Source: Novosphingobium sp. 9
GTDB taxonomy: Bacteria; Pseudomonadota; Alphaproteobacteria; Sphingomonadales; Sphingomonadaceae
Assembly: GCF_025340265.1 (NCBI RefSeq)
Contig: NZ_CP022707.1
Location: 1,302,501 to 1,366,500 of the forward strand
Direction of reading: 5' to 3'
Length of the DNA stretch: 64,000 nucleotides
Both the position numbers and the translations under genes were made by a program. This document shows, piece by piece, positions 23,856-32,461 of this stretch (positions are counted from its first letter, which is position 1; every line of letters starts with the position of its first letter). The notes beneath the pieces are model-generated. The model was not told the DNA's origin. It was given only the letters and a program-made list of their open reading frames with translations, and ran no database searches.

Positions 23856-24133
23856 CCGCCCACAGCATCGCCCAGAAGTACCGTCGCGCGCTCCGCAACC
23901 AGACCGGCGCCACCTTCTCCCTCGCCCAGCTCCAGGAGCTCGCCGGTTATGGCGTGCTCGAAACCATCTCCCGAATCGAAGCGAACGAACTATGCCCCGC
24001 GACACCAGCCCCTACATCCTCGGAGATTACTGGCTCGACCAACGCCGCGATGGCCGTGCCCCCGGTATCTGGCAAATCGCAACCGCCCGTGGACGGTCGG
24101 TCGTTTATCGCAGCACTCGCAAGCGGTCGCTGA
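23852..24133 (+). CDS. Small protein in excisionase position
   Basis: 93 residues starting with an ATGA overlap. The N-terminal 50 residues (AQKYRRALRNQTGATFSLAQLQELAGYGVLETISRIEANEL) look like a genuine helical DNA-associated domain. The rest overlaps the integrase by about 140 bases and has biased composition, so the true protein may be shorter or the 3' part only tolerated. A gene directly before int is the usual place of an excisionase, but the fold is not proven. Confidence 0.5.
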   Translation: MTAHSIAQKYRRALRNQTGATFSLAQLQELAGYGVLETISRIEANELCPATPAPTSSEITGSTNAAMAVPPVSGKSQPPVDGRSFIAALASGR

Positions 24134-25254
24134 CCGAGGCCAAGGCGGTAATCGAAGCCTACGTCGCGGAGCTGCGCGCGCTTAATACGCGCCAGACGCC
24201 AGCGGAGGCGGGGGTGGGGGCCATTCTCGTCACGTACTGGAAGGAGAAGGGGCGCAAGGCGGTCAACAACGACCAGACCAGCCGATCCCTTCGTACCTTT
24301 CTGGCGTTTCTCCTGCAGGATGCAGTGGGTATTCAAGCCGTCGTGACGGATCTTACGCCCGCGCTGTTCGAACGCTTCCGCGAGTGGCGCATGGGGCCGC
24401 ACAGCTTCAACCTCGAGTGGTTTGGCGAGACGTTCGATTACAAGAGCGAGCAGGGCGTGAAGGGCGCGACGGTCCAGCGCAACATCAACGATGTGCGGGC
24501 GGCGGTTCATCATGCCGAGGCGAACATGCGAATCACCATCGCGCCGCGCATCCCTGACCTCGACGCGCGCTATCAGTCGCCGCTGCGCGAAAGGGTGCTG
24601 TCGATCGATGAGATGGCGCGGATCGCTTGGTACGCGAGCCACAACGCGGATCTGTTCCGATTCGTGGCACTACAGTTCGCAACCGCTGTCCGGCCACAGG
24701 CGGCGCTCAAGTTCGATCCGCGCACGCAGTTCGATGTTCGCACGGGCCTGATCGATCTCCAGCCGGGTGAGGCGGCGCAGACCAAGAAGCGCAATGCGAT
24801 CATTCCGGCGATCCGACCATTCCGGCATGTGCTGCGAAACTGGGCGCGAGACGGCGCCTCAGGCGCTGCCAGCCGCAAAACGGCGTGGCGAATCATGCGC
24901 CGAGCGCTGGGCCTCTCCGATGACGTCTTCCCGAAGACGATCCGCCATACGATCGCGACGATTCTCTATGCCGATGACACGGTGCCCGAGCGCGAGATCG
25001 TTGAGCTGCTGGGGCACGAGGGCAAGCTGGCGAGGACGACTCGGATCTATGCGAAGTACGACCCGAACCGGATGCGCAACCTCACGCGTGCGCTGACCAT
25101 TTTATGGGTGACGGTTCATCGCGAAGCGAAAGCGTTTAGTGCTGACCATTTGCTGACCACTACGGGTCAGGGCGGTCAGAATGTAGTGGCTGGGAAATCC
25201 AAGGGAACGAAGGTTTCCAGCCTATCTGAGGCTGGTGGGCGCGACAGGGATTGA
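23992..25254 (+). CDS. int: Tyrosine-type phage integrase
   Basis: 420 residues from the ATG at 23992. The N-terminal half carries the arm and core-binding parts. In the catalytic domain Arg234 (TAVRPQ), Arg318 (KTIRHT), His342 (LLGHEG) and Tyr353 (RTTRIYAKY) line up with the R-R-H-Y set, but the first His of the usual HxxR box is Lys315. It integrates the phage at tRNA-Val. The last seven codons and the stop lie within the tRNA gene's 3' half on the opposite strand, so the C-terminus (GGRDRD) is encoded by attachment-site sequence. Confidence 0.92.
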   Translation: MPRDTSPYILGDYWLDQRRDGRAPGIWQIATARGRSVVYRSTRKRSLTEAKAVIEAYVAELRALNTRQTPAEAGVGAILVTYWKEKGRKAVNNDQTSRSLRTFLAFLLQDAVGIQAVVTDLTPALFERFREWRMGPHSFNLEWFGETFDYKSEQGVKGATVQRNINDVRAAVHHAEANMRITIAPRIPDLDARYQSPLRERVLSIDEMARIAWYASHNADLFRFVALQFATAVRPQAALKFDPRTQFDVRTGLIDLQPGEAAQTKKRNAIIPAIRPFRHVLRNWARDGASGAASRKTAWRIMRRALGLSDDVFPKTIRHTIATILYADDTVPEREIVELLGHEGKLARTTRIYAKYDPNRMRNLTRALTILWVTVHREAKAFSADHLLTTTGQGGQNVVAGKSKGTKVSSLSEAGGRDRD

Positions 25255-25307
25255 ACCTGTGACCCCACCCGTGTGAAGGGTGTGCTCTACCGCTGAGCTA
25301 CGCGCCC
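25233..25307 (-). tRNA. tRNA-Val (anticodon CAC), phage attachment site
   Basis: Reverse strand: acceptor GGGCGCG/CGCGCCC, D arm GCTCAGCGGTAGAGC, anticodon stem CACCC/GGGTG with loop TTCACAC (anticodon CAC), T loop TTCAATC, discriminator A and encoded CCA (25233-25235). The 3' end faces the integrase, the usual orientation of a phage att site. The second att copy should be a duplicate of the 3' part beyond the window's left edge. Confidence 0.95.
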
Positions 25308-25387
25308 GCTGTTCCGTAGCGGAAGCGCGCCTCTAGATGAGTCGGATCGAATTGACAAGCCGGGATCGGGAATTAAATCGCGCAGCC

Positions 25388-25692
25388 ATGACCGAAGAGA
25401 CCAACTCGCCCGAACCGACCGCAAACGCGGGTCCGGATGTGCCCCCGATCGTATCGCGATCAATCCGCGCAGCCCCCATTTCGATGAGGCCAAGCTGATG
25501 CGCGGCATCGGCATCCGCTTCAAGGGCACGGTGCGCACCAATGTCGAGGAATACTGCATTTCTGAAGGCTGGGTGCGCGTTCAGGCCGGCAAGGCCGTGG
25601 ACCGTCGCGGGCAACCGCTGACGCTCAAGCTCGTCGGCCCGGTCGAGGCGTGGTACGAGGATCTGGGCGAGGACGCGCCCGTCGCGAAGTAA
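25388..25692 (+). CDS. DUF3297 family protein (one-base frameshift in this sequence)
   Basis: About 101 residues after adding one C to the run at 25442-25446. The start frame (MTEETNSPEPTANAGPDVPP) then continues as DRIAINPRSPHFDEAKLM, joining RGIGIRFKGTVRTNVEEYCI, the conserved core of DUF3297, a small proteobacterial family of unknown function. First host gene after tRNA-Val. The split is almost certainly a sequencing artefact, since both halves are well conserved in pattern. Confidence 0.8.
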
Positions 25693-25722
25693 ACCTTCCG
25701 GTTTTGCTCCGGCGGCTGACGA

Positions 25723-26355
25723 TCAATAGTCGCCGGAGAGAATCTCGCCAATCGCATCGCCATTGCGGCTCTTTGCAGGAGCGGCATCGGCCATCGCCAG
25801 CCGCGTTTTTGCCTGCATCATGTGCTTGCCCGGTTTGCCCGGATAGATGAAGCCCTCTACCGGCCAGTGCGCGGCGCCGAGGTTCTGGATCGGCGCATAC
25901 CATACGCGCACTTCGCTCCAGTCGTTGGCCGGTGACACGTCGAGCACCGTCACATTGCGTTCGATCTGCCCGCGCTCGCCGTCAATCGGCGACCAGTTCG
26001 CGTGGCTCACCAGAATGGTGCGCGAATCGATGATTTTGGTTACTGCCGCAACGTGGCCCAGCACTGAGTTGCGATAGGGCTGGAAGGCCATGACCGCGCC
26101 GACCTGCGGTGTGCTGCCGGTGGCATAGCGGCCCTGCGCCTGTCCCCACCAGGTCCTGGCATCGCCATAGAGCTTGATGCCGGTGGCCTTACGCGCGAAC
26201 GGCACGCATTCCAGATAGCCGGGGCTCTTTACATCGCTGCCGCCATCGCTGTCCGAAGGCGCGACGACCGTATCGATCCGTCCGCTGGCGTGAGCGGGAG
26301 CGATCATGGTCAGGGCGGAAAGGGCGAGAGTGGCGGTGGCGAAAAGGGCTTTCAT
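25723..26355 (-). CDS. Secreted CHAP-domain protein
   Basis: 210 residues from the ATG at 26353-26355; an earlier in-frame start would place 11 charged residues before a clean signal peptide (MKALFATATLALSALTMIAP, cleavage after AHA). The CHAP (NlpC/P60-like amidase) core shows Cys in YLECVPFARKATG and His in SVLGHVAAV, with 'SHANWSP' as the next conserved segment. Such proteins hydrolyse peptidoglycan or related amides in the periplasm. Convergent with DUF3297; upstream of der but on the opposite strand. Confidence 0.85.
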   Translation of the reverse strand: MKALFATATLALSALTMIAPAHASGRIDTVVAPSDSDGGSDVKSPGYLECVPFARKATGIKLYGDARTWWGQAQGRYATGSTPQVGAVMAFQPYRNSVLGHVAAVTKIIDSRTILVSHANWSPIDGERGQIERNVTVLDVSPANDWSEVRVWYAPIQNLGAAHWPVEGFIYPGKPGKHMMQAKTRLAMADAAPAKSRNGDAIGEILSGDY

Positions 26356-26493
26356 GCATGTATTCCTGCCTGCGGCGAGTTGCCGCACGCCTGCAAAGTG
26401 TGGTTAATGGTGCGGCAAGAATTGGTGAGTTCGCCTTAGGTTGCGTGCTCCCCGTTCCCAAACGCGCAGTTTTCGCCTAACGGACTTCGCGAA

Positions 26494-27870
26494 ATGCTTC
26501 CTCAGGTCATCATCATCGGTCGCCCCAATGTGGGCAAGTCAACCCTGTTCAACCGGCTCGTCGGCAAGAAGCTGGCGCTCGTCGACGATCAGCCCGGCGT
26601 CACGCGCGATCGCCGTTTCGGCGATGCCGAACTGCTCGGCCTCAAGTTCCAGATCGTCGATACGGCGGGCTGGGAGGATGAGGATGACGAGACGCTTCCC
26701 GGTCGCATGCGCAAGCAGACCGAAGCCGCGCTCGCGACAGCAGACGTCGCTGTCTTCGTGATCGATGCACGTGCGGGGCTGACCCCGCTTGACGAGGAAA
26801 TCGCCAACTGGCTGCGTGCTTCGCCGGTGCCGGTGATCCTGCTCGGCAACAAGGCAGAAGGGCGCGCGGCAGAAGGCGGGTTGCTGGAGTCGTACTCGCT
26901 CGGCCTTGGCGATCCGGTGGCGATCTCTGCGGAGCATGGCGAGGGCATGGGCGACCTTTTCGAGGCGCTTCTGCCCCATCTCGAACCGCTTCAGCCCGAA
27001 GAGATGGAAGAAGAGGAACTGGACGAGGAAGCGCTGTTGCGCGCCCCGCTCAAGCTCGCCATCGTCGGTCGACCGAACGCCGGTAAATCGACGCTTATCA
27101 ATCGCTTCCTCGGCGAAGATCGCCTGCTGACTGGCCCCGAAGCTGGTATCACCCGCGATTCGATCGCGATCGACTGGCTCTGGAAGGATCCGGCGTCGGG
27201 TGAGGATCGCGAGGTTCGCCTGATCGACACGGCTGGGATGCGCAAGCGTGCCAACGTGGTCGAAAAGCTGGAGCGCATGGCCGTTGCCGACGCGCGCCAT
27301 GCCATCGATTTCGCCGAAGTCGTGGTGCTTCTGCTCGATGCCACGCGCGGGCTGGAGCATCAGGATCTCAAGATCGCCTCGAAGGTCCTCGAGGAAGGTC
27401 GCGCGCTGATGATCGCGATCAACAAGTGGGACGTGGCGGAAGACGCCAGTGCGTTGTTCCAGGGTATCCGCAAGGCGCTCGACGAAGGTCTCGCGCAGGT
27501 GCGCGGTGTGCCCTTGCTTGCGGTCTCGGCGCGAACCGCCAAGGGGCTGGACGAGATGATGGCGGCAGCCTTCTCGCTGCGCGAGGCGTGGAGCCGCCGT
27601 GTGCCGACGGCTGCGCTCAACCGCTGGTTCGACGATGCGTTAGCCGCCAATCCGCCGCCAGCGCCGGGCGGTCGGCGAATCAAACTGCGCTTCATTACGC
27701 AGGCCAAGACCCGCCCGCCGGGCTTCGTGCTGTTCGGCACGCGTCTCGATATGCTGCCCGAAAGCTACAAGCGGTATCTTATAAACGGGATACGCCGCGA
27801 ACTGGGGTTTGATGCCGTGCCGATCCGTCTGCATCTGCGCAGCCCGAAGAACCCGTTCGCGGGTAAGTGA
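26494..27870 (+). CDS. der: Ribosome biogenesis GTPase Der (EngA)
   Basis: 458 residues with two tandem GTPase domains: GRPNVGKS at 9-16, DTAG at 56-59, then an acidic linker (EEMEEEELDEE) and GRPNAGKS at 192-199, second DTAG and NKWD near 310, ending in the KH-like domain 'LRFITQAKTRPPGFVLFGT'. Der is essential for 50S assembly. The length and domain order are normal. It converges on the AI-2E transporter gene seven bases away. Confidence 0.97.
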   Translation: MLPQVIIIGRPNVGKSTLFNRLVGKKLALVDDQPGVTRDRRFGDAELLGLKFQIVDTAGWEDEDDETLPGRMRKQTEAALATADVAVFVIDARAGLTPLDEEIANWLRASPVPVILLGNKAEGRAAEGGLLESYSLGLGDPVAISAEHGEGMGDLFEALLPHLEPLQPEEMEEEELDEEALLRAPLKLAIVGRPNAGKSTLINRFLGEDRLLTGPEAGITRDSIAIDWLWKDPASGEDREVRLIDTAGMRKRANVVEKLERMAVADARHAIDFAEVVVLLLDATRGLEHQDLKIASKVLEEGRALMIAINKWDVAEDASALFQGIRKALDEGLAQVRGVPLLAVSARTAKGLDEMMAAAFSLREAWSRRVPTAALNRWFDDALAANPPPAPGGRRIKLRFITQAKTRPPGFVLFGTRLDMLPESYKRYLINGIRRELGFDAVPIRLHLRSPKNPFAGK

Positions 27871-27877
27871 TCTGATT

Positions 27878-29029
27878 TCAGGAGGGATGAGCGGCGGCTT
27901 CGGTCGTCGCTTCCTCGCTGGTTCCCTGTACGATGGCATCGGGGCCGCCCGGTTCGACCATGCCGTCCTCGTCCTTGCTTTCCGAGACCAGATTCCAGGT
28001 CGCCATGAACAGCGCAGCGATCACCGGGCCGACGATCAGGCCATTCAATCCAAACAGTTCTAGCCCTGATAGTGTGGCGATCAGCACCACGAAATCGGGC
28101 ATGCGGGTGTCCCTGCCGACCAGCACGGGGCGTAGCACGTTGTCGACTACACCGATGACGAAGAAGCCTGCCACCAGCACGATCACCGCATGCAGGGTTT
28201 GCCCGGTGACGAACAGGTAGCCCGCCATCGGCACCCATACCAGACCGGAGCCTACGGCGGGCAGAAGCGAGCAGAACCCCATCAGAACGCCCCACAGCAT
28301 CGCGCCTTCGATGCCGAGCACACTGAACAGGATGCCGCCCAGAACGCCCTGAGCAATCCCGACGACGACCGTGCCTTTCATGGTGGCGCGCACGACGACC
28401 ACGAAGTGCTCGATCAGCTTGTCGCGCAGGGCCGGGCGCAGAGGTGCAGACCGGCGCACGATGTCGGCATAACGATCGCCGTTCCGCAGCAGGAAGTAGG
28501 TGAGGTAGAGCATCACGCCGAGCGCGGCGATGAAGTTGAACGCACCCTGGCCGACGATCAGCAGGCGACCGGCGACGTTCTGGAGCGCGCCGGAAATGTT
28601 CGATCCGAACATCTGGCGGATATTGTTGATGTCGAGCAGGTGATGCTCGTTGATGTAGCCATTGACGCTGCGTGGCAGCTCCGCGCGAAAGGAATTGACG
28701 ATCTTCACCGGGTCGATCTGGCCGCCCTGTATCTTCTGATAGATCGTCGTCGCCTCGTTCACGAGGCCGATGCCTAGGAGGATCGCAGGCACGATGAATA
28801 CGGCGATCAGGCCGAACAGCACGATCAGGGCCGCAGCCGTGCGCCGATCGCCCATCGCCTTGGCGAGGCGCAGGGTCAGCGGTTCGAACAGGATCGCGGC
28901 GACAAGCCCCCAGAGCACGGCGCCGAAATACGGCACCAGCAAGTAGAGGAAGCCCAGCGTCACCAGAATGACGAGGGCAATGAAGCCTCCATCTTCGAGG
29001 CGAAATCCGCTGTCCGACTTTTTGATCAT
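27878..29029 (-). CDS. AI-2E family transporter (PerM-like)
   Basis: 383 residues from the ATG at 29027-29029. About eight hydrophobic segments with the family's long amphipathic region between the third and fourth, and the conserved 'VGIAQGVLGGILFSVLGIEGAMLWGVLMGFCSLLPAVGSG' block. The C-terminus is acidic and Ala-rich. AI-2E proteins are membrane exporters of varied or unknown substrates; the name does not prove quorum-signal transport. Confidence 0.9.
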   Translation of the reverse strand: MIKKSDSGFRLEDGGFIALVILVTLGFLYLLVPYFGAVLWGLVAAILFEPLTLRLAKAMGDRRTAAALIVLFGLIAVFIVPAILLGIGLVNEATTIYQKIQGGQIDPVKIVNSFRAELPRSVNGYINEHHLLDINNIRQMFGSNISGALQNVAGRLLIVGQGAFNFIAALGVMLYLTYFLLRNGDRYADIVRRSAPLRPALRDKLIEHFVVVVRATMKGTVVVGIAQGVLGGILFSVLGIEGAMLWGVLMGFCSLLPAVGSGLVWVPMAGYLFVTGQTLHAVIVLVAGFFVIGVVDNVLRPVLVGRDTRMPDFVVLIATLSGLELFGLNGLIVGPVIAALFMATWNLVSESKDEDGMVEPGGPDAIVQGTSEEATTEAAAHPS

Positions 29030-29146
29030 CAGGCCCCCGTGTCCTTTGTAAATGCACAGGCGCAATGATTTACCGGGCGCACTGTTCCGCAGGCACGTTG
29101 GATTTTTTCCGGTGCCGGAGCAAGCGCGGCGCGCTGGCTGTCCCCG

Positions 29147-30229
29147 TCAGGAGCGCGAACCCGCTGCGATTTCCCGTGCCAGCAGGGCCACGAGATCGCC
29201 GGCAGGAAGGGCGCGGGCGAGCGGTGCGGCTTGTCCGGCCCATTGCGCATCGAACCCGAACTCTCCCTTGGCGCGAGCAGCGGCGGCAAGCGCCTTGCCG
29301 GCGTCGTAGGCGCGGGGATAGGCCGGGTTTGTCAATTCGACGTGGGTGTCACCCCACGCGGTGAAGGCATTGCCGAGGCAGCGTGCCGGTCGCCCGGAAA
29401 TGGCGCGGGTCATCCGTGTGGTGTGGCCGCCGGGGCCGGTTAGTGCGGCGCGATAGGCGTCGGAGGCTGCCGATTCGGGACAGGCAACGAAAGCGGTGCC
29501 AAGTTGTGCGGCTGCTGCACCAAGATCTAGCGCGGCGCGAATACCCGCGCCGTCCATGATCCCGCCTGCGGCGATGACCGGCAGGGGCTGCGACTGCACC
29601 AGCAGCCGCGTGAGCGCAAAAGTGCCGAGTTGTGCATCGGGAGCTTCGGGATCGAACATGCCGCGATGGCCACCGGCCTCCCAACCTTGCGCGACGAGCA
29701 CATCGATTCCCGCTCTTGCCGCAGCCTGCGCTTCGGCAAGGCTGGTGACGCTGGCGACGAGCAGGCAGCCCGCGCCTCGCAATGCGGCGAGGCGGGATGC
29801 ATCCGGAAGGCCGAAATGGAAGCTGACGACGGCAGGCGCTGCATCGACGAGCACGCACAGCATTGCATCGTCCTGAGCAAACGAGGCGTAGATCGTCTCA
29901 AGTGCCTTGGGCGATTCGGCGTCGAAGCTCGCGAACAGGGGCGTCAGTGCGTCCAGCCATGCTGCCTCTCCAGAGGGATCAGGCACCGGCGTTGCATGCA
30001 CGAAGAGGTTGAGATTGAACGGGCGTGCCGTTCGCGCCTTCAGGTCGGCGATGGTCGCGGCGGCCTGATCCGCAGTCATGGCGCCAAGGCCAAGCGAGCC
30101 GAGTGCCCCGGCCTCGCATACGGCCGCAGCCATGGCGGGGGTCGATACTCCCGCCATGGGGGCTTGAACGAGCGGAACGGAAAGGCCGAGATGTTCGACG
30201 AAATTCACGTACCGCTCGCTTGTCATCAT
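29147..30229 (-). CDS. Nitronate monooxygenase (2-nitropropane dioxygenase family)
   Basis: 360 residues from the Met at 30229, two bases before the bfr stop. TIM-barrel flavoprotein pattern: 'VPLVQAPMAGVSTPAMAAAVCEAGALGSLG' binds FMN at the N-terminus, with 'QGWEAGGHRG' and 'VIAAGGIMDGAGIRAALDLGAAAAQLGTAF' in the usual places. Family members oxidise alkyl nitronates such as propionate 3-nitronate. Adjacent and co-oriented to bfr. Confidence 0.9.
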   Translation of the reverse strand: MMTSERYVNFVEHLGLSVPLVQAPMAGVSTPAMAAAVCEAGALGSLGLGAMTADQAAATIADLKARTARPFNLNLFVHATPVPDPSGEAAWLDALTPLFASFDAESPKALETIYASFAQDDAMLCVLVDAAPAVVSFHFGLPDASRLAALRGAGCLLVASVTSLAEAQAAARAGIDVLVAQGWEAGGHRGMFDPEAPDAQLGTFALTRLLVQSQPLPVIAAGGIMDGAGIRAALDLGAAAAQLGTAFVACPESAASDAYRAALTGPGGHTTRMTRAISGRPARCLGNAFTAWGDTHVELTNPAYPRAYDAGKALAAAARAKGEFGFDAQWAGQAAPLARALPAGDLVALLAREIAAGSRS

Positions 30230-30231
30230 CG

Positions 30232-30714
30232 TCAGTCTTCGCCCGCTGCCTTGCTCTGGAGCTGGCAGTAGTTGGCGATGCCCATGCGCTCGATCATGTC
30301 GAACTGCTTCTCGATCCAATCGACATGCTCTTCCTCGTTTTCGAGGATACGCTCGAAGACTTCGCGGCTCACGTAGTCACGCACGGTCTCGCAGTAGGCG
30401 ATGGCTTCGCGCAGCAGCGGGATGGCCTCATGTTCCAGCGCGAGGTCGCACTTGAGGATTTCCTCGACCGTCTCGCCGACCTTGAGCTTGCCCAGGTGCT
30501 GGAAGTTGGGGAGACCATCGAGAAAGAAGATGCGGTCCGCCAGCGTATCGGCGTGCTTCATCTCGTCGATGGATTCGTGGCGCTCGTACTCGGCGAGCTT
30601 CTTGATGCCCCAGTTATCCAGCATGCGGTAATGCAGCCAGTACTGGTTGATCGCGGTCAGCTCGTTGTAGAGCGCCTTGTTGAGAAATTCGATGACCTTC
30701 TGATCGCCCTTCAT
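30232..30714 (-). CDS. bfr: Bacterioferritin
   Basis: 160 residues from the ATG at 30712-30714. The diiron ligands are all present: Glu18, Glu51, His54, Glu94, Glu127 and His130, with the haem ligand Met52. The product is a 24-subunit haem-containing iron store with ferroxidase activity. GGAGG is at the expected distance. bfd lies about 200 bases upstream on the same strand. Confidence 0.96.
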   Translation of the reverse strand: MKGDQKVIEFLNKALYNELTAINQYWLHYRMLDNWGIKKLAEYERHESIDEMKHADTLADRIFFLDGLPNFQHLGKLKVGETVEEILKCDLALEHEAIPLLREAIAYCETVRDYVSREVFERILENEEEHVDWIEKQFDMIERMGIANYCQLQSKAAGED

Positions 30715-30918
30715 GACGAGCCGCCTCCTTGAAATGTTGGCGACCCGAATATGCCCGGGTAGAAGGCTTGGCAAGGCAGGGGGCGTATCAAAACGCCTTT
30801 GCGAATCGGCCTAAAACTGCGACAAAGTTGCAGTTGGCCCAGTTGTTTCTGCAAGACAGTCGCGGGATACTTCGTTTACGCTGCTGCGTGACAATCGCAG
30901 CGACACTGCGAGTACGTA

Positions 30919-31104
30919 TCAGGCTGCCTGTGCGACCGACTGAAACTCTTCCGCGATGATATCCTCGGCCTCGTCAAGGCACTGGCAGCACTGCGGAGTC
31001 CGGCCAAGCGAGGCATAAACGGCGTGCGCGTTCTGCTTGCCGCATTGGCGGGCGGCGCAGCGCAGATCGTTGTCGCGGATGGCATTGCAGATACACACGT
31101 ACAT
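30919..31104 (-). CDS. bfd: Bacterioferritin-associated ferredoxin
   Basis: 61 residues from the ATG at 31102-31104. Cys4, Cys6, Cys39 and Cys42 form the CxC...CxxC [2Fe-2S] site. Bfd docks on bacterioferritin and reduces it so iron can leave. A possible Fur-type sequence, TGATAATCAATCGCAA at 31143-31158, lies just upstream, as iron starvation normally induces bfd; the match to a Fur box is only partial. Confidence 0.9.
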   Translation of the reverse strand: MYVCICNAIRDNDLRCAARQCGKQNAHAVYASLGRTPQCCQCLDEAEDIIAEEFQSVAQAA

Positions 31105-31213
31105 GCTTCGAGTCCCTTGGCTATCCTCGGAATATACGCGGGTGATAATCAATCGCAAGTGATGTTGCGATGGATTTGCATTAACAAGGCTCGGTTCGTC
31201 GCATCGATGTTCG

Positions 31214-32461
31214 TCATTTCAGACGGTTGGAGAGAAATTTTTTCTCCGTGAGCGATCGCCATGCCCATTCGAAGGGGCCTCTGCGCCAGCGAATCAGCCA
31301 TAGCGGGCTCCAGATCAGCATCGCGGTCCATGCGGCCAGCACGAAAAGCCATTGTCCGGCGGCTCCGATTCGCCCGAACAGGTCGCCGCCCCAGCCCTGG
31401 AAAAGCACCGTCATGACGATGCTGGTGCCAAGGTAATTGCTGAATGCGGTCCGTCCGGCAGCAATTAGGCGATGGCCGATGCGGGTTTTAGCAAGGGCGG
31501 GAGACGCCACGATCAGCAGCAGGCCATAGCCGGTGGCCGCCAGAAGATTGGGCAAGGCAAGGCCGGCATCCAGCGCCGCGCGCATCGCCAGAGGGGGAAA
31601 GCCGTGCCGCCATGCCCAGATCGCGAAGCCAAGCGTCGGGGCAAGGCCCGCAAGGGTCAGGGCAAGACCGCTCCAGAGCAGCAGGCGGCGGCGTACGGAT
31701 TGCAGAATGCCGCTGCGATAGGCGGCCATGCCGATCAGCATCAGCGGAATGGTCTCCCCGGCGATGCTGCTCAGCATGTCGATCTGCCACAGGGGGCGCT
31801 CCGACAGCTTGGTGCCGATTTGCGTGAGCCACGGCAGATGGGCCTCGGCATTCTCCTGTGCCATCCAGGCCAGAGCGCGTGACTGCCAGCCTTCGACAAA
31901 GGTGATCTGGGAGGCGGAAGCGCTTCCGCTCGCGAGCGCCTGTTCGGCCCAGGCGTCCGGCAGTTCGGCAGCGAGTCCCCATAGGTGCCACAAAATGAAG
32001 ATTGCCAGGGCTATGGGCAGAAGCCGTCGCTCCGGCTGCTGCGAAATGACCAGCACACAGAGGCCGCAGACTCCGTAGACGAACAGGATGTCACCCCACC
32101 ACAGCAGGACATAGTGCGCAAAGCCGAAGCCGATCAGCCAGAACAGACGACGGATCTGCAACTGCTCGGCATCGCGTCCCGCGGCGGTCATGCGTTCGGT
32201 GAACAGCGCGAGGCCTGCACCGAACAGCATGGAGAACAGCGCGCGCATCTTGCCTTCAAAGAAGACGAGGCCAAGCGCGAAGGCGGCCTCGTTCAACGTT
32301 CCGGCAGGATGCGGCCAGTCAGGTGTGCTCGTACCCACAGTAGGCCCCGCAAAACCGGCAATGTTGATCGCCAGAATGCCGAGCACGGCAACGCCGCGGA
32401 TCAGGTCAAGTGTAACCAGCCGCTCTCCCGATCGCGCATGAACCGTGGCGGAGGTATTCAA
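31214..32461 (-). CDS. DUF418 family membrane protein
   Basis: 415 residues. The family start 'ERLVTLDLIRGVAVLGILAINI' is followed by about ten hydrophobic helices and the C-terminal DUF418 block 'GRTAFSNYLGTSIVMTVLFQGWGG'. I choose the TTG at 32459-32461, which overlaps the upstream stop as TTGA; an ATG at 32512 lies inside the upstream gene. The family's function is unsettled (acyltransferase-like fold, envelope role). Confidence 0.85.
   Translation of the reverse strand: MNTSATVHARSGERLVTLDLIRGVAVLGILAINIAGFAGPTVGTSTPDWPHPAGTLNEAAFALGLVFFEGKMRALFSMLFGAGLALFTERMTAAGRDAEQLQIRRLFWLIGFGFAHYVLLWWGDILFVYGVCGLCVLVISQQPERRLLPIALAIFILWHLWGLAAELPDAWAEQALASGSASASQITFVEGWQSRALAWMAQENAEAHLPWLTQIGTKLSERPLWQIDMLSSIAGETIPLMLIGMAAYRSGILQSVRRRLLLWSGLALTLAGLAPTLGFAIWAWRHGFPPLAMRAALDAGLALPNLLAATGYGLLLIVASPALAKTRIGHRLIAAGRTAFSNYLGTSIVMTVLFQGWGGDLFGRIGAAGQWLFVLAAWTAMLIWSPLWLIRWRRGPFEWAWRSLTEKKFLSNRLK

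Larger units (their letters stand above)
1..25254. mobile_element. Lambda-type prophage at tRNA-Val (right part; left end outside window)
   Basis: The interval holds a coherent temperate phage genome: integrase next to a tRNA 3' end, a CI/Cro-like switch with palindromic operators, early and replication genes, then packaging and head genes (Nu1-like TerS, GpA-type TerL, gpW, portal, S49 protease, decoration protein) in lambda order. The leftward run goes early to late toward position 1, where it is cut inside the decoration gene, so major capsid, tail and lysis genes and the second attachment site must lie outside. Whether the prophage is inducible cannot be decided here. Its frameshifts resemble homopolymer sequencing errors and are not good evidence of decay. 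Confidence 0.93.
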
